Position numbers and translations under genes: made by a program | Source of the DNA: Flavobacterium sp. | Lineage (GTDB): Bacteria > Bacteroidota > Bacteroidia > Flavobacteriales > Flavobacteriaceae | Length of the DNA: 16,377 nt | NCBI GenBank assembly: GCA_030151255.1 | Contig: JASLED010000011.1 | Location: 1-16,377, forward strand | Direction of reading: 5' to 3' | Notes under the pieces: model-generated | Databases searched by the model: none | Seen by the model: the letters and a program-made list of their open reading frames with translations, nothing else | Told to the model about the DNA's origin: nothing | Shown: in pieces, positions 1 to 6,148 of the stretch | Layout: each line of letters opens with the position of its first letter | How positions within the stretch are numbered: the stretch's first letter is position 1

Positions 1-381
1 AAAAGAACCACCTGGTTCCCATAATTGAATTTTATTGCCTTCCATATCTAAAATATGTGCAAATTTTCCGTACGGATACGTTACAATTTCGTCCAATACT
101 GTAACGCCTTCTTGTTTTAGTTGTTCAATTAAAAGTTCTAAATTTTCAACTCTATAATTAATCATAAAATCTTTTTCAGAAGGTTCAAAATATTTTGTGG
201 TTTTTGGAAAAGTACTCCATTGTGTTAGTCCAATTTCTTTCGGATTTTCTTTTTCTCTCCATTCAAAACTTACACCATATTCTGTGGTGTCTAGCCCTAA
301 GTGTGTTTTGTACCAATCGTTCATTTTGTTTGGATCATCGCATTTAAAAAATACTCCACCTAAGCCTGTTACTTTTTTCAT
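1..381 (-). CDS. VOC (glyoxalase/bleomycin-resistance fold) family protein, 3' end cut by window edge
   Basis: The frame opens with ATG at 379-381 (MKKVTGLGGVFFKCDDP) and stays open for 127 codons to base 1, so the stop lies outside the window. The pattern is that of a single-domain VOC protein: an N-terminal beta strand, the segment NDWYKTHLGL (residues 21-30), and a C-terminal strand with HILDMEGNKIQLWEP (residues 109-123), where the Glu of WEP is a usual metal-ligand position in the family. The ending is close to the normal C-terminus, so probably only a few residues are missing. Family members bind metals and act as lyases, dioxygenases or antibiotic-binding proteins. Nothing here fixes the substrate. 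The upstream leader is A-rich without a Shine-Dalgarno site. Confidence 0.85.
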   Translation of the reverse strand, partial: MKKVTGLGGVFFKCDDPNKMNDWYKTHLGLDTTEYGVSFEWREKENPKEIGLTQWSTFPKTTKYFEPSEKDFMINYRVENLELLIEQLKQEGVTVLDEIVTYPYGKFAHILDMEGNKIQLWEPGGSF

Positions 382-512
382 TTTATAGATTTATTTCTGT
401 TAGTTATTTTGATAAATAATTCGAACGACAATTTATAAAAAAGGAGCATCGAAATGATATAAAATGGAAATTATTTAATAAGGTAAAAAAAGATGTATTT
501 TGAATGAGATAT

Positions 513-546
513 AAAAAAATCGCTATGAATCTACGACTCATAGCGA
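513..546 (-). terminator. Rho-independent terminator after the DUF6952 gene
   Basis: A 9-bp perfect stem (TCGCTATGA at 520-528 with TCATAGCGA at 538-546, loop of 9) is followed, reading the minus strand, by a run of seven T (513-519). It lies 24 bases after the stop of the 570-827 gene and would end the peroxiredoxin/thioredoxin/DUF6952 unit. Confidence 0.8.
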
Positions 547-569
547 CTGTATTATTTACAACAAAAAGG

Positions 570-827
570 TTATTTATCTATCGAACCTAGTACTCTTTGC
601 ATAAAACCGTTTAATGCTTCTTTTTGTGTAGCACCTTCTTTCATTAGTTTTTGCACTTCTAGAGCACCATACATATTAGAAATTAGCTCACCAATTACGT
701 CTAATTCTTCGTCTTTTAACGATGGAACTTCTGTAAGGTTTTCTAAAACTTCTATTGTTTCAATGATATAATCTTGGTCGTTTTCTTCAATAAACTGAGT
801 TAAATGTTTAATAACAGGTAATTTCAT
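570..827 (-). CDS. DUF6952 family protein
   Basis: A small soluble acidic protein of 85 residues, starting at ATG 825-827. It has no signal peptide, no membrane segment and no cysteine. It reads as almost all alpha-helical: helices near residues 5-30, 36-62 and 67-82, with the conserved-looking segment ELISNMYGALEVQKLM around 47-62. I recognise it as the DUF6952 type found in Flavobacteriia beside thioredoxin-like genes; the molecular function is unknown. It starts 15 bases after the stop of the thioredoxin-like gene, so the two are almost certainly co-transcribed, and a strong terminator follows. A role as partner or adaptor of the thioredoxin/peroxiredoxin pair is inference from context only. 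The gene is intact. Confidence 0.85.
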   Translation of the reverse strand: MKLPVIKHLTQFIEENDQDYIIETIEVLENLTEVPSLKDEELDVIGELISNMYGALEVQKLMKEGATQKEALNGFMQRVLGSIDK

Positions 828-842
828 AGTTCAATTATTTAA

Positions 843-1151
843 TTAAGCAATTTCATTAACTAATTCACCTAAAACTTCTGCTTTATTTGTTTGCGTTTGA
901 TTCACTAATTTTCCGTTTACAAACGTTGCAAATGTAGGTAAGTTACTTACGTCAGCAAGTTTTCTTGATTCTGGAAATTTCTCAGCATCTACAATAGCAA
1001 AAGTAATATCTTCTTTTTCGGTTGATAATTTTTTGAATTTTGGTTTCATAATTCTACAATTACCGCACCAAGAAGCTGAGTATTGAACAACCACTTTTTG
1101 GTTTGTGTTTACTAATTCTTGTAAATTATCTTGGTCTAATTCTAATAACAT
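843..1151 (-). CDS. Thioredoxin-like protein with CGNC active site
   Basis: A 102-residue single thioredoxin domain without signal peptide, hence cytoplasmic. The active site is SASWCGNCR, with the redox pair C29 and C32, and the cis-proline is P72 in SNLPTFATF. Classical thioredoxin has CGPC; the Asn in place of Pro usually shifts the redox potential and marks thioredoxin-like rather than housekeeping TrxA proteins. By position it is the likely electron donor of the peroxiredoxin encoded just upstream on the same strand, 83 bases away, although a long hairpin stands in that gap. The DUF6952 gene follows after 15 bases. The start is the first ATG, at 1149-1151. The fold is clear from the motif, while the partner assignment is inferred. 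Confidence 0.93.
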   Translation of the reverse strand: MLLELDQDNLQELVNTNQKVVVQYSASWCGNCRIMKPKFKKLSTEKEDITFAIVDAEKFPESRKLADVSNLPTFATFVNGKLVNQTQTNKAEVLGELVNEIA

Positions 1152-1173
1152 AGTTTAATTTTTTTTAGAGTTA

Positions 1174-1214
1174 AAAAACCAAATTCTATGAGAATAGACC
1201 AGAATTTGGTTTTT
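1174..1214 (-). terminator. 14-bp perfect hairpin between peroxiredoxin and thioredoxin genes (intrinsic terminator or attenuator)
   Basis: The inverted repeat AAAAACCAAATTCT (1174-1187) and AGAATTTGGTTTTT (1201-1214) is perfect over 14 bp with a 13-base loop. Read on the minus strand, the second arm itself ends in TTTTT, as in A/U-flanked intrinsic terminators. It lies 20 bases after the peroxiredoxin stop. It probably ends most peroxiredoxin transcripts or protects their 3' end, leaving read-through for the two downstream genes. I see no TAnnTTTG box in the gap that would give the thioredoxin gene its own promoter. Confidence 0.75.
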
Positions 1215-1234
1215 AATTTTGTTTGCGTTGAATA

Positions 1235-1873
1235 TTAGTGTTTAGCTAAGTATTCTGCAGTTGAATTTCTGTCTGCACTCATTGCATCTTTTCCTTCTTC
1301 CCAGTTTGCAGGACAAACTTCTCCATGAGTTTGTACGTGAGTATAAGCATCAACTAATCTTAAGTACTCATTTACGTTTCTTCCTAATGGCATATCGTTT
1401 ACAGATTCGTGGAAAATTTTTCCTGTTTCGTCAATTAAATAAGTAGCACGATAAGTTACATTAGAACCTGTAATCATTACTTGATCTAATTCTTCATTAT
1501 ATTCAGAATCTTCGATATCTAAAATTCCCAATGCTGTAGATAAGTTACGAGTTGTATCTGCTAATAATGGGTAAGATACACCTTCAATTCCACCGTTATC
1601 TTTTGCTGTGTTTAACCAAGCAAAATGAACTTCGTTTGTATCACAAGATGCTCCGATTACCATAGTATTTCTTTTTTCGAATTCTGGTAAAGCAGCTTGA
1701 AAAGCGTGTAATTCTGTAGGACAAACGAATGTGAAATCTTTTGGATACCAAAACAATAATACTTTCTTATTGTTTTTTGTTGCTTCTTCAAGAATGTTGA
1801 TTCTTAAGTTATCGCCCATTTCTGAAATTGCATCTACTGTAATGTTTGGAAACTTTTTACCTACTAAAGACAT
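1235..1873 (-). CDS. Typical 2-Cys peroxiredoxin (AhpC/Prx1 type)
   Basis: A cytoplasmic peroxidase of 212 residues that reduces hydrogen peroxide, organic hydroperoxides or peroxynitrite. The active-site motif YPKDFTFVCPTE carries the PxxxTxxC signature, with P44, T48 and peroxidatic Cys51. The resolving Cys187 lies in HGEVCPANW and the catalytic Arg is probably R142 in YRATYLID. A third cysteine is C77. Compared with E. coli AhpC there are roughly 15 extra residues before R142 (about 119-140), an extension I have seen in flavobacterial homologues. No ahpF neighbours it; the CGNC thioredoxin-like protein downstream is the likely reductant. It is first in its transcription unit, with a TACCTTTG box about 48 bases upstream. 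Start ATG at 1871-1873. Confidence 0.95.
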   Translation of the reverse strand: MSLVGKKFPNITVDAISEMGDNLRINILEEATKNNKKVLLFWYPKDFTFVCPTELHAFQAALPEFEKRNTMVIGASCDTNEVHFAWLNTAKDNGGIEGVSYPLLADTTRNLSTALGILDIEDSEYNEELDQVMITGSNVTYRATYLIDETGKIFHESVNDMPLGRNVNEYLRLVDAYTHVQTHGEVCPANWEEGKDAMSADRNSTAEYLAKH

Positions 1874-2152
1874 AATGTTTTATTTTAAAGTTAATATTTA
1901 TTCTTTCTTAATTTTCTTTTACAAAGGTAGCTCTTGATGACGAATGATACTATTAATTTTGATTATTGTTTTTTATTTTGATATAAGAAAAATCTATATT
2001 AAATAGTTTGTCATAAAAAGAATTGATATCTTCTCTCTTAGAAAGGAGAATGTTTAAAATTAATAAAAAAAAGAGACTTTTTATGCTAAGTAAATGTTAT
2101 ATTCTCTTTAGATTTTAAATACAACTAAAATTAGTTTTGAGTTTGAGAAAAT
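1874..2152. other. Gene-free region between peroxiredoxin promoter side and nhaC terminator
   Basis: About 280 bases of AT-rich DNA with no open frame of note. It holds the TACCTTTG box at 1922-1929 and an imperfect dyad, TTCTC (2032-2036) with GAGAA (2046-2050). Nothing else stands out, and I could not recognise an OxyR-like or other peroxide-responsive operator. Confidence 0.5.
1922..1929 (-). promoter_or_regulatory. Putative -7 promoter element of the peroxiredoxin gene
   Basis: TACCTTTG on the minus strand matches the Bacteroidota housekeeping -7 consensus TAnnTTTG and lies 48 bases before the start codon. I find no TTG-type -33 element at the expected distance, so this rests on one box. 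Confidence 0.45.
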
Positions 2153-2177
2153 AAAAAAAGAGCATTTCTGCTCTTTT
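2153..2177 (-). terminator. Rho-independent terminator of nhaC
   Basis: A perfect 9-bp stem (AAAAGAGCA at 2156-2164, loop of 4, TGCTCTTTT at 2169-2177) is followed on the minus strand by continuing T residues (seven in all at 2153-2159, shared with the stem). It begins 5 bases after the nhaC stop. Confidence 0.85.
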
Positions 2178-2182
2178 ACTAG

Positions 2183-3625
2183 TTATTTGTTTTTTAAAGT
2201 TCTAATTTTAATGTGAAATGCAGCATACAATAGCGTCATAAAGGGGCTGATATAATTAAAAAAAGCATATGGTAAATAGGTAAGTGTTGGTATGCCAAGC
2301 ACACCAGCGTGATAGGCTCCACAAGTATTCCATGGAATAAGTACGGAGGTTACAGTTCCAGAATCTTCTAGAGTTCTACTTAAGTTTTCGGGAGCTAATC
2401 CTTTTTGTTTGTATGCATCAGCAAACATTTTTCCAGGTACCACAATTGATAAATATTGATCAGATGTCATTAAATTAATAGCAAAACAGCTTGCAACTGT
2501 ACTTGCAAATAACCCAAATACATTATTTGCAATAGACAATAAAGACTTAGAAATTTTTTGTAACGCGCCAATTGCCTCCATTGCTCCGCCAAAAAACATG
2601 GCACATAAAATAAGCCAAACTGTATTTAACATACTAGCCATGCCGCCTGCCTGAAATAAACCGTTTAAAGATTCTAAAGGAGAGTCGATACGAATATCAG
2701 TTGTTAAAGCTAACATTACTCCTTTGTATGCGTTATAAAAATTAAATTCATTTCCTTCTGCAATAGCTACTACAATATTGGGCTGAAATATTAAAGCAAA
2801 AACAGCTCCTAATAAGGTGCCAATTAATAATGCAACAACAGGTTGTATTTTTTTTACAATTAAAGCAATTACAACAAGAGGTACAACAAATAACCAAGGT
2901 GTAATATTAAAGGTATTAGAAATGGCGTTTAGAGTTTCTGTGGTATCTACTTCTCCAGAAGCAGTATAAAAAATACCTAAAATTATAAACAATACTAATG
3001 TAATTATATAAGTAGGAATTGTGGTGTATAACATGTATTTAATATGGGTAAACATATCGGTTCCTGCCATAATAGGAGCAAGGTTTGTAGTGTCAGACAA
3101 CGGAGATAACTTATCGCCAAAATAAGCGCCAGATATTACAGCGCCACCAACAACGCCAAGTGGCATTCCTAAGGCATTTCCAATTCCAACTAAAGCAATT
3201 CCAACTGTTGCAGAAGTTGTCCAGGAGCTTCCTGTTGCTACAGAAATAATAGAAGTAATAAGCACACAAGCTGGTAAAAATATAGAAGGATTTAAGATTT
3301 TTAATCCATAATAAATCATGCTTGGTATTATTCCACTCAATAACCAAGTACCAGATAAAGCTCCAACAAATAATAAAATATATACGGCTGTAGAAGTATC
3401 TTTTATGTTATCGGTTATTTGATTCATCATTTCTTCATAAGAAACTTTATTTAATATACCTACAGCAATTGCAATAGCTCCGCCAATGAGTAAAATAAAT
3501 TGATTTGTACCTGATAAGGCTTCATCTTTAAAAATAAAAACATTAACGGCTAATAGAATAACTAAAAGGATTACAGGAATTAGTGAGTGAAAAAGTGAAA
3601 TAGACTTTTCTTGTTTTTCTTGCAT
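2183..3625 (-). CDS. nhaC: NhaC-family Na+/H+ antiporter
   Basis: An inner-membrane secondary transporter of 480 residues exchanging sodium for protons. About eleven or twelve hydrophobic segments span the whole chain. Family marks are TGSSWTTSAT (131-140) and GDKLSPLSDTTNLAP (170-184), the latter being the highly characteristic NhaC ion-binding region, plus an internally related second half (TSDQYLSIVVPGKMF and SVLIPWNTCGAYH). I chose the ATG at 3623-3625 over an in-frame GTG at 3653-3655: the GTG would sit inside a good -7 box (TAATTTTG at 3655-3662), and MQEKQEKSISLFHSLIPV is a normal short cytoplasmic N-terminus. The gene is single, closed by its own terminator and divergent from the bestrophin gene. 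Members of this family also carry malate-lactate (MleN) or other pairs, so the exact substrate is not certain. Confidence 0.92.
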   Translation of the reverse strand: MQEKQEKSISLFHSLIPVILLVILLAVNVFIFKDEALSGTNQFILLIGGAIAIAVGILNKVSYEEMMNQITDNIKDTSTAVYILLFVGALSGTWLLSGIIPSMIYYGLKILNPSIFLPACVLITSIISVATGSSWTTSATVGIALVGIGNALGMPLGVVGGAVISGAYFGDKLSPLSDTTNLAPIMAGTDMFTHIKYMLYTTIPTYIITLVLFIILGIFYTASGEVDTTETLNAISNTFNITPWLFVVPLVVIALIVKKIQPVVALLIGTLLGAVFALIFQPNIVVAIAEGNEFNFYNAYKGVMLALTTDIRIDSPLESLNGLFQAGGMASMLNTVWLILCAMFFGGAMEAIGALQKISKSLLSIANNVFGLFASTVASCFAINLMTSDQYLSIVVPGKMFADAYKQKGLAPENLSRTLEDSGTVTSVLIPWNTCGAYHAGVLGIPTLTYLPYAFFNYISPFMTLLYAAFHIKIRTLKNK

Positions 3626-3654
3626 CTGTAATTTGTTTATTGTGAATATGCACA

Positions 3655-3662
3655 CAAAATTA
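3655..3662 (-). promoter_or_regulatory. Putative -7 promoter element of nhaC
   Basis: TAATTTTG on the minus strand matches TAnnTTTG and lies 29 bases before the ATG at 3625. A start of transcription about 7 bases downstream would fall after the upstream GTG, which argues for the ATG. No convincing -33 TTG was found. Confidence 0.45.
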
Positions 3663-3770
3663 ACGAATATGTTTTAAATATTTTGAATTAAATGGAAGAA
3701 GTAGTTTTTAGTAGTTTTATATTGATAAAATGAAATACAGTAAATAAGGTATATATTTTATTGAATAACT

Positions 3771-3778
3771 TACATTTG
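3771..3778 (+). promoter_or_regulatory. Putative -7 promoter element of the bestrophin unit
   Basis: TACATTTG matches TAnnTTTG and ends 23 bases before the ATG at 3802. With the nhaC box it makes a compact divergent promoter region of 176 bases. No -33 TTG stands at the usual distance. Confidence 0.45.
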
Positions 3779-3801
3779 TTACAACAAAAATTAATTACAT
3801 A

Positions 3802-4728
3802 ATGATAGTTAGAGAAAAGAAAAATATTATACAAATGCTTTTTGTTTGGAAAGGAAGTGTATTAAAAAAAATTTGGCCAACGCTTTTAGCTATTTTTGTT
3901 TTTTCGTGGTTGGTTTATTTTGGGCACTATTATTTTCCAACAATTATTATTCCCTTAAACATTGGTGCTTTTACATTAGTCGGAATTTCATTGGCAATAT
4001 TTTTAGGTTTTTGTAATACTGCCGCTTACGAACGATTTTGGGAAGGAAGAAAACAATGGGGAAGTTTGGTTATTCATACTCGATCTTTAGCGTATCAAAT
4101 ACAAAATTATATTGCCGAAAATGATTGTTTTTCTAAAAAAGAAAAACAAGAAGCTATCAACATAATTATTGCTTTTTGCTATGCATTAAATAAGCAATTA
4201 AGAAATAAAACCGATTTTGAAACATTGCGTCCTTACTTAAAAGATGAAGTTTATCAAAAGCTAATTACAAAACGATTTAAGCCTTCGTTTCTGCTAAATG
4301 AACTAACCAAATGGATAGCGAAGCAACAAAAAGAAGGAAGAATAGATACAATAACACAAGCCAGAATAGACGAAAATATCGATCAGCTTTCTATTGTATT
4401 AGGTGCTTGTGAGCGTATTATACATACAAAAATTCCTTTTGTTTATTTTGTAATTCTTCATCGTATTGTATATATCTATTGCTTTATTTTACCTTTCGGG
4501 TTGATTGATTTAATTGTTTGGACAATGCCGTTCTTTGTTACTTTTGTTGCATATACATTTATTGCTTTAGATGCTGTTGTGGCAGAAATAGCAGAGCCAT
4601 TTGGGATGGAAGAAAACGATTTGGCACTCGATCAAATGTGTGCAAATATAGCTTATTCTTTGAGTGAAATTTCTGAAATGCCAGTGCCTGAAATTATAAA
4701 TCCAGACGAAAACTATATTGTTACGTAA
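3802..4728 (+). CDS. Bestrophin family (YneE/UPF0187-like) ion channel
   Basis: A membrane protein of 308 residues. Bacterial bestrophins are pentameric channels; the characterised ones conduct anions or, in some bacteria, cations. The first hydrophobic hairpin covers about 25-46 and 52-72 and is followed by the family signature NTAAYERFWEGRKQWG (72-87). Later come GACERIIHTKIPFVYFVILHR (about 201-221), two more membrane segments (about 212-236 and 240-262) and the conserved tail EIAEPFGMEENDLALD (262-277). Length and motif order are normal, so the gene appears intact. The stop codon overlaps the start of the next gene (TAATG), implying translational coupling with the small membrane protein. 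The family is certain; ion selectivity and physiological role cannot be read from the sequence. Confidence 0.92.
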   Translation: MIVREKKNIIQMLFVWKGSVLKKIWPTLLAIFVFSWLVYFGHYYFPTIIIPLNIGAFTLVGISLAIFLGFCNTAAYERFWEGRKQWGSLVIHTRSLAYQIQNYIAENDCFSKKEKQEAINIIIAFCYALNKQLRNKTDFETLRPYLKDEVYQKLITKRFKPSFLLNELTKWIAKQQKEGRIDTITQARIDENIDQLSIVLGACERIIHTKIPFVYFVILHRIVYIYCFILPFGLIDLIVWTMPFFVTFVAYTFIALDAVVAEIAEPFGMEENDLALDQMCANIAYSLSEISEMPVPEIINPDENYIVT

Positions 4729-5138
4729 TGAAAAAAGACAAGGTAGATGAAGAACATAAAAAAGTAATAAATATTATAAAAGTATTTTTTATGGGGCTTT
4801 TTGTTTTTATGTTTTGTCTAGCAAAATGTGTTGGTGATAGCAATTATTTTACACAAAAAAGATATCTAGAAATAAACGAATTAACTTATAAAGGTGTAAT
4901 ATTATCAAAGTTAGAAGATATGTCTATCAATGATGATAATAGGATGAAAGAACTTCTTTTAGATACAAATGTGCAATTAAGAATGAGTAAATGGGATTAT
5001 GAATGTTTAGAAATAGGCGATTCTATTATTAAATACAAAGGAGATGATAATAGATATTATCGCAAAAAAAATGGAGAAAACTGGCAAGAAGATTTAGCAG
5101 CTTACTTGCACAGTAAATTAGAATTGAAGGATAAATAA
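4728..5138 (+). CDS. Small one-helix membrane protein of unknown function, coupled to bestrophin
   Basis: 136 residues. A lysine-rich cytoplasmic start (1-13) is followed by one hydrophobic helix (about 14-33) and a hydrophilic domain of about 100 residues. The C-terminal part contains ITELTYKGV-like and GDSIIKYKG (97-105) segments. The pattern YxGVI...K..D...N......GDSIxK resembles small membrane or lipoproteins common in Bacteroidota, but I cannot assign a named family. C30 and C34 lie at the end of the helix, but LAKC is not a proper lipobox, so a plain membrane anchor with the domain outside the cytoplasm is more likely. Its ATG overlaps the bestrophin stop by one base, so the two are co-expressed. 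An accessory subunit is possible but unproven. It ends only 6 bases from the stop of the converging VOC gene. Confidence 0.8.
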   Translation: MKKDKVDEEHKKVINIIKVFFMGLFVFMFCLAKCVGDSNYFTQKRYLEINELTYKGVILSKLEDMSINDDNRMKELLLDTNVQLRMSKWDYECLEIGDSIIKYKGDDNRYYRKKNGENWQEDLAAYLHSKLELKDK

Positions 5139-5144
5139 ATTATT

Positions 5145-5543
5145 TTAATTAGTGCCAATTTGAGTACAAATTTCGATTAAAAAACCATCTACATCACGTA
5201 TATAAGCAACAACCTGTCCCCAAGGTTTTGTAATTGGGTTTTCAACAACTGTAGCGCCAGCATTTTGTGCTGTAATCAAAGTTGTTGTTACATTATCGGT
5301 TGTAAAGCCAAGTTCAATTCCAAAAGGTTTAGAAGTTAAATTTGCTTCTGTAAATCCGTTTTTTAGATTTGATTTGGCTAACTCTATCGATGCAAATGCA
5401 AGTGTAGTTTCGCCTGTTAAAAGCTCGGCATAATCATTTTCTGGAGTAATAAATTTTCTTTTAAATCCGAAGGCTTTTTCATAGAATTCAACTGAAAAAG
5501 TTACATTTTTCACGTATAATATTGTATAAGATAGTTTTACCAT
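5145..5543 (-). CDS. VOC (glyoxalase/bleomycin-resistance fold) family protein
   Basis: A complete cytoplasmic protein of 132 residues with two beta-alpha-beta-beta-beta modules. Typical features are YVKNVTFSVEFYEKAFGF (10-27) in the first module, GIELGFTTDNV (75-85), and the C-terminal PWGQVVAYIRDVDGFLIEIC (107-126). In the last of these, the Glu of IEIC is a usual metal-ligand position. The family includes glyoxalase I, dioxygenases and drug-binding proteins; annotations of fosfomycin or bleomycin resistance would go beyond the evidence. It is unrelated in detail to the other VOC gene at 1-381. It converges with the small membrane protein gene with only 6 bases between stops and no terminator that I can see. 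A TATTTTTG box lies upstream. Confidence 0.88.
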   Translation of the reverse strand: MVKLSYTILYVKNVTFSVEFYEKAFGFKRKFITPENDYAELLTGETTLAFASIELAKSNLKNGFTEANLTSKPFGIELGFTTDNVTTTLITAQNAGATVVENPITKPWGQVVAYIRDVDGFLIEICTQIGTN

Positions 5544-5584
5544 AGAGTAGGAGAATGATTATAATTGTAGAAAACAATACATTT

Positions 5585-5592
5585 CAAAAATA
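5585..5592 (-). promoter_or_regulatory. Putative -7 promoter element of the VOC gene
   Basis: TATTTTTG on the minus strand matches TAnnTTTG and lies 41 bases before the start codon. A TTTG at 5617-5620 (minus strand) lies 24 bases further upstream, slightly beyond the usual -33 spacing. Confidence 0.45.
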
Positions 5593-5757
5593 TGATAAAC
5601 AAGAATATTAAAAAAACAAAATACTTGATTCTTTTCTTTGTTTAAAACACATTAGAAATAAATCTACCTAACTAAAAATATGTGAATTATTATTTATCTT
5701 ATGTAAAAAAATAAGTTTAATATTCTTCTGATATTTGTACTCAAAATTATTTATTAG

Positions 5758-6084
5758 ATGAACTGGATTTTATTAGTTATTGGAGGATTATTTGAAGTTG
5801 GCTTTACATTTTGTTTAGGTAAAGCAAAAGAGTCGGTTGGTTCTGACGCAATTGGATGGTATGTAGGTTTTGTTATATCGTTATTTTTAAGCATGGGATT
5901 GCTAATTAAAGCAACACAAACTTTGCCTTTAGGAACAGCTTATGCAGTTTGGACCGGAATAGGAGCTGTAGGAACAGTTATTTTGGGAATTTTAGTTTTT
6001 AAAGATCCGGCAACTTTTTGGCGAATGTTTTTTATTGCTACATTAATTGGCTCTATTATAGGATTAAAAGTAGTGTCTAGCTAA
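5758..6084 (+). CDS. SMR family efflux transporter, Gdx/SugE-like
   Basis: 108 residues in four membrane helices, acting as an antiparallel dimer in the inner membrane and driven by proton exchange. The invariant proton- and substrate-binding Glu13 is present (GGLFEVGF). The segment LPLGTAYAVWTGIGAVGT (56-73) is the mark of the SugE/Gdx branch, whose studied members export guanidinium and some quaternary amines, as against the EmrE branch (GTCYAIWSGVG). By alignment from memory, S45 and W65 correspond to the Gdx S42 and W62, but the Gdx Trp16 position is Phe16 here. I see no guanidine riboswitch upstream. It stands as a single gene with a very strong hairpin after it. The start ATG at 5758 follows an A/T-rich leader. 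Confidence 0.9.
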   Translation: MNWILLVIGGLFEVGFTFCLGKAKESVGSDAIGWYVGFVISLFLSMGLLIKATQTLPLGTAYAVWTGIGAVGTVILGILVFKDPATFWRMFFIATLIGSIIGLKVVSS

Positions 6085-6100
6085 AATAATCTTATTTATA

Positions 6101-6148
6101 AAAATCAAAAAAGCTTCTTTCTGAATTGAAAGAAGCTTTTTTGATTTT
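6101..6148. terminator. Perfect 21-bp hairpin, bidirectional terminator between the SMR gene and rdgB
   Basis: AAAATCAAAAAAGCTTCTTTC (first arm, 6101-6121) pairs without mismatch with 6128-6148 across a 6-base loop. The outer stem is A-rich on one side and T-rich on the other, so it works in both directions. It starts 16 bases after the SMR stop and overlaps the first two bases (plus-strand numbering) of the rdgB stop codon at 6147-6149. Confidence 0.9.

Noticed and set aside
197..388. Plus-strand open frame over the first gene
   Set aside because: It is antisense to the VOC protein, whose frame is continuous and motif-bearing.
3111..3347. Open frame on the minus strand inside the NhaC gene
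   Set aside because: It is a different frame within a well-supported transporter gene; its low-complexity, Trp/Cys-rich product shows no domain.
4728..5138. Lipoprotein call for the small membrane protein
   Set aside because: The only cysteines near the helix end (C30, C34) lack a proper lipobox; LAKC has Lys at the -1 position.
5544..5757. Guanidine riboswitch upstream of the Gdx-like gene
   Set aside because: No conserved ykkC-type or mini-ykkC-type motif could be recognised in this AT-rich stretch.
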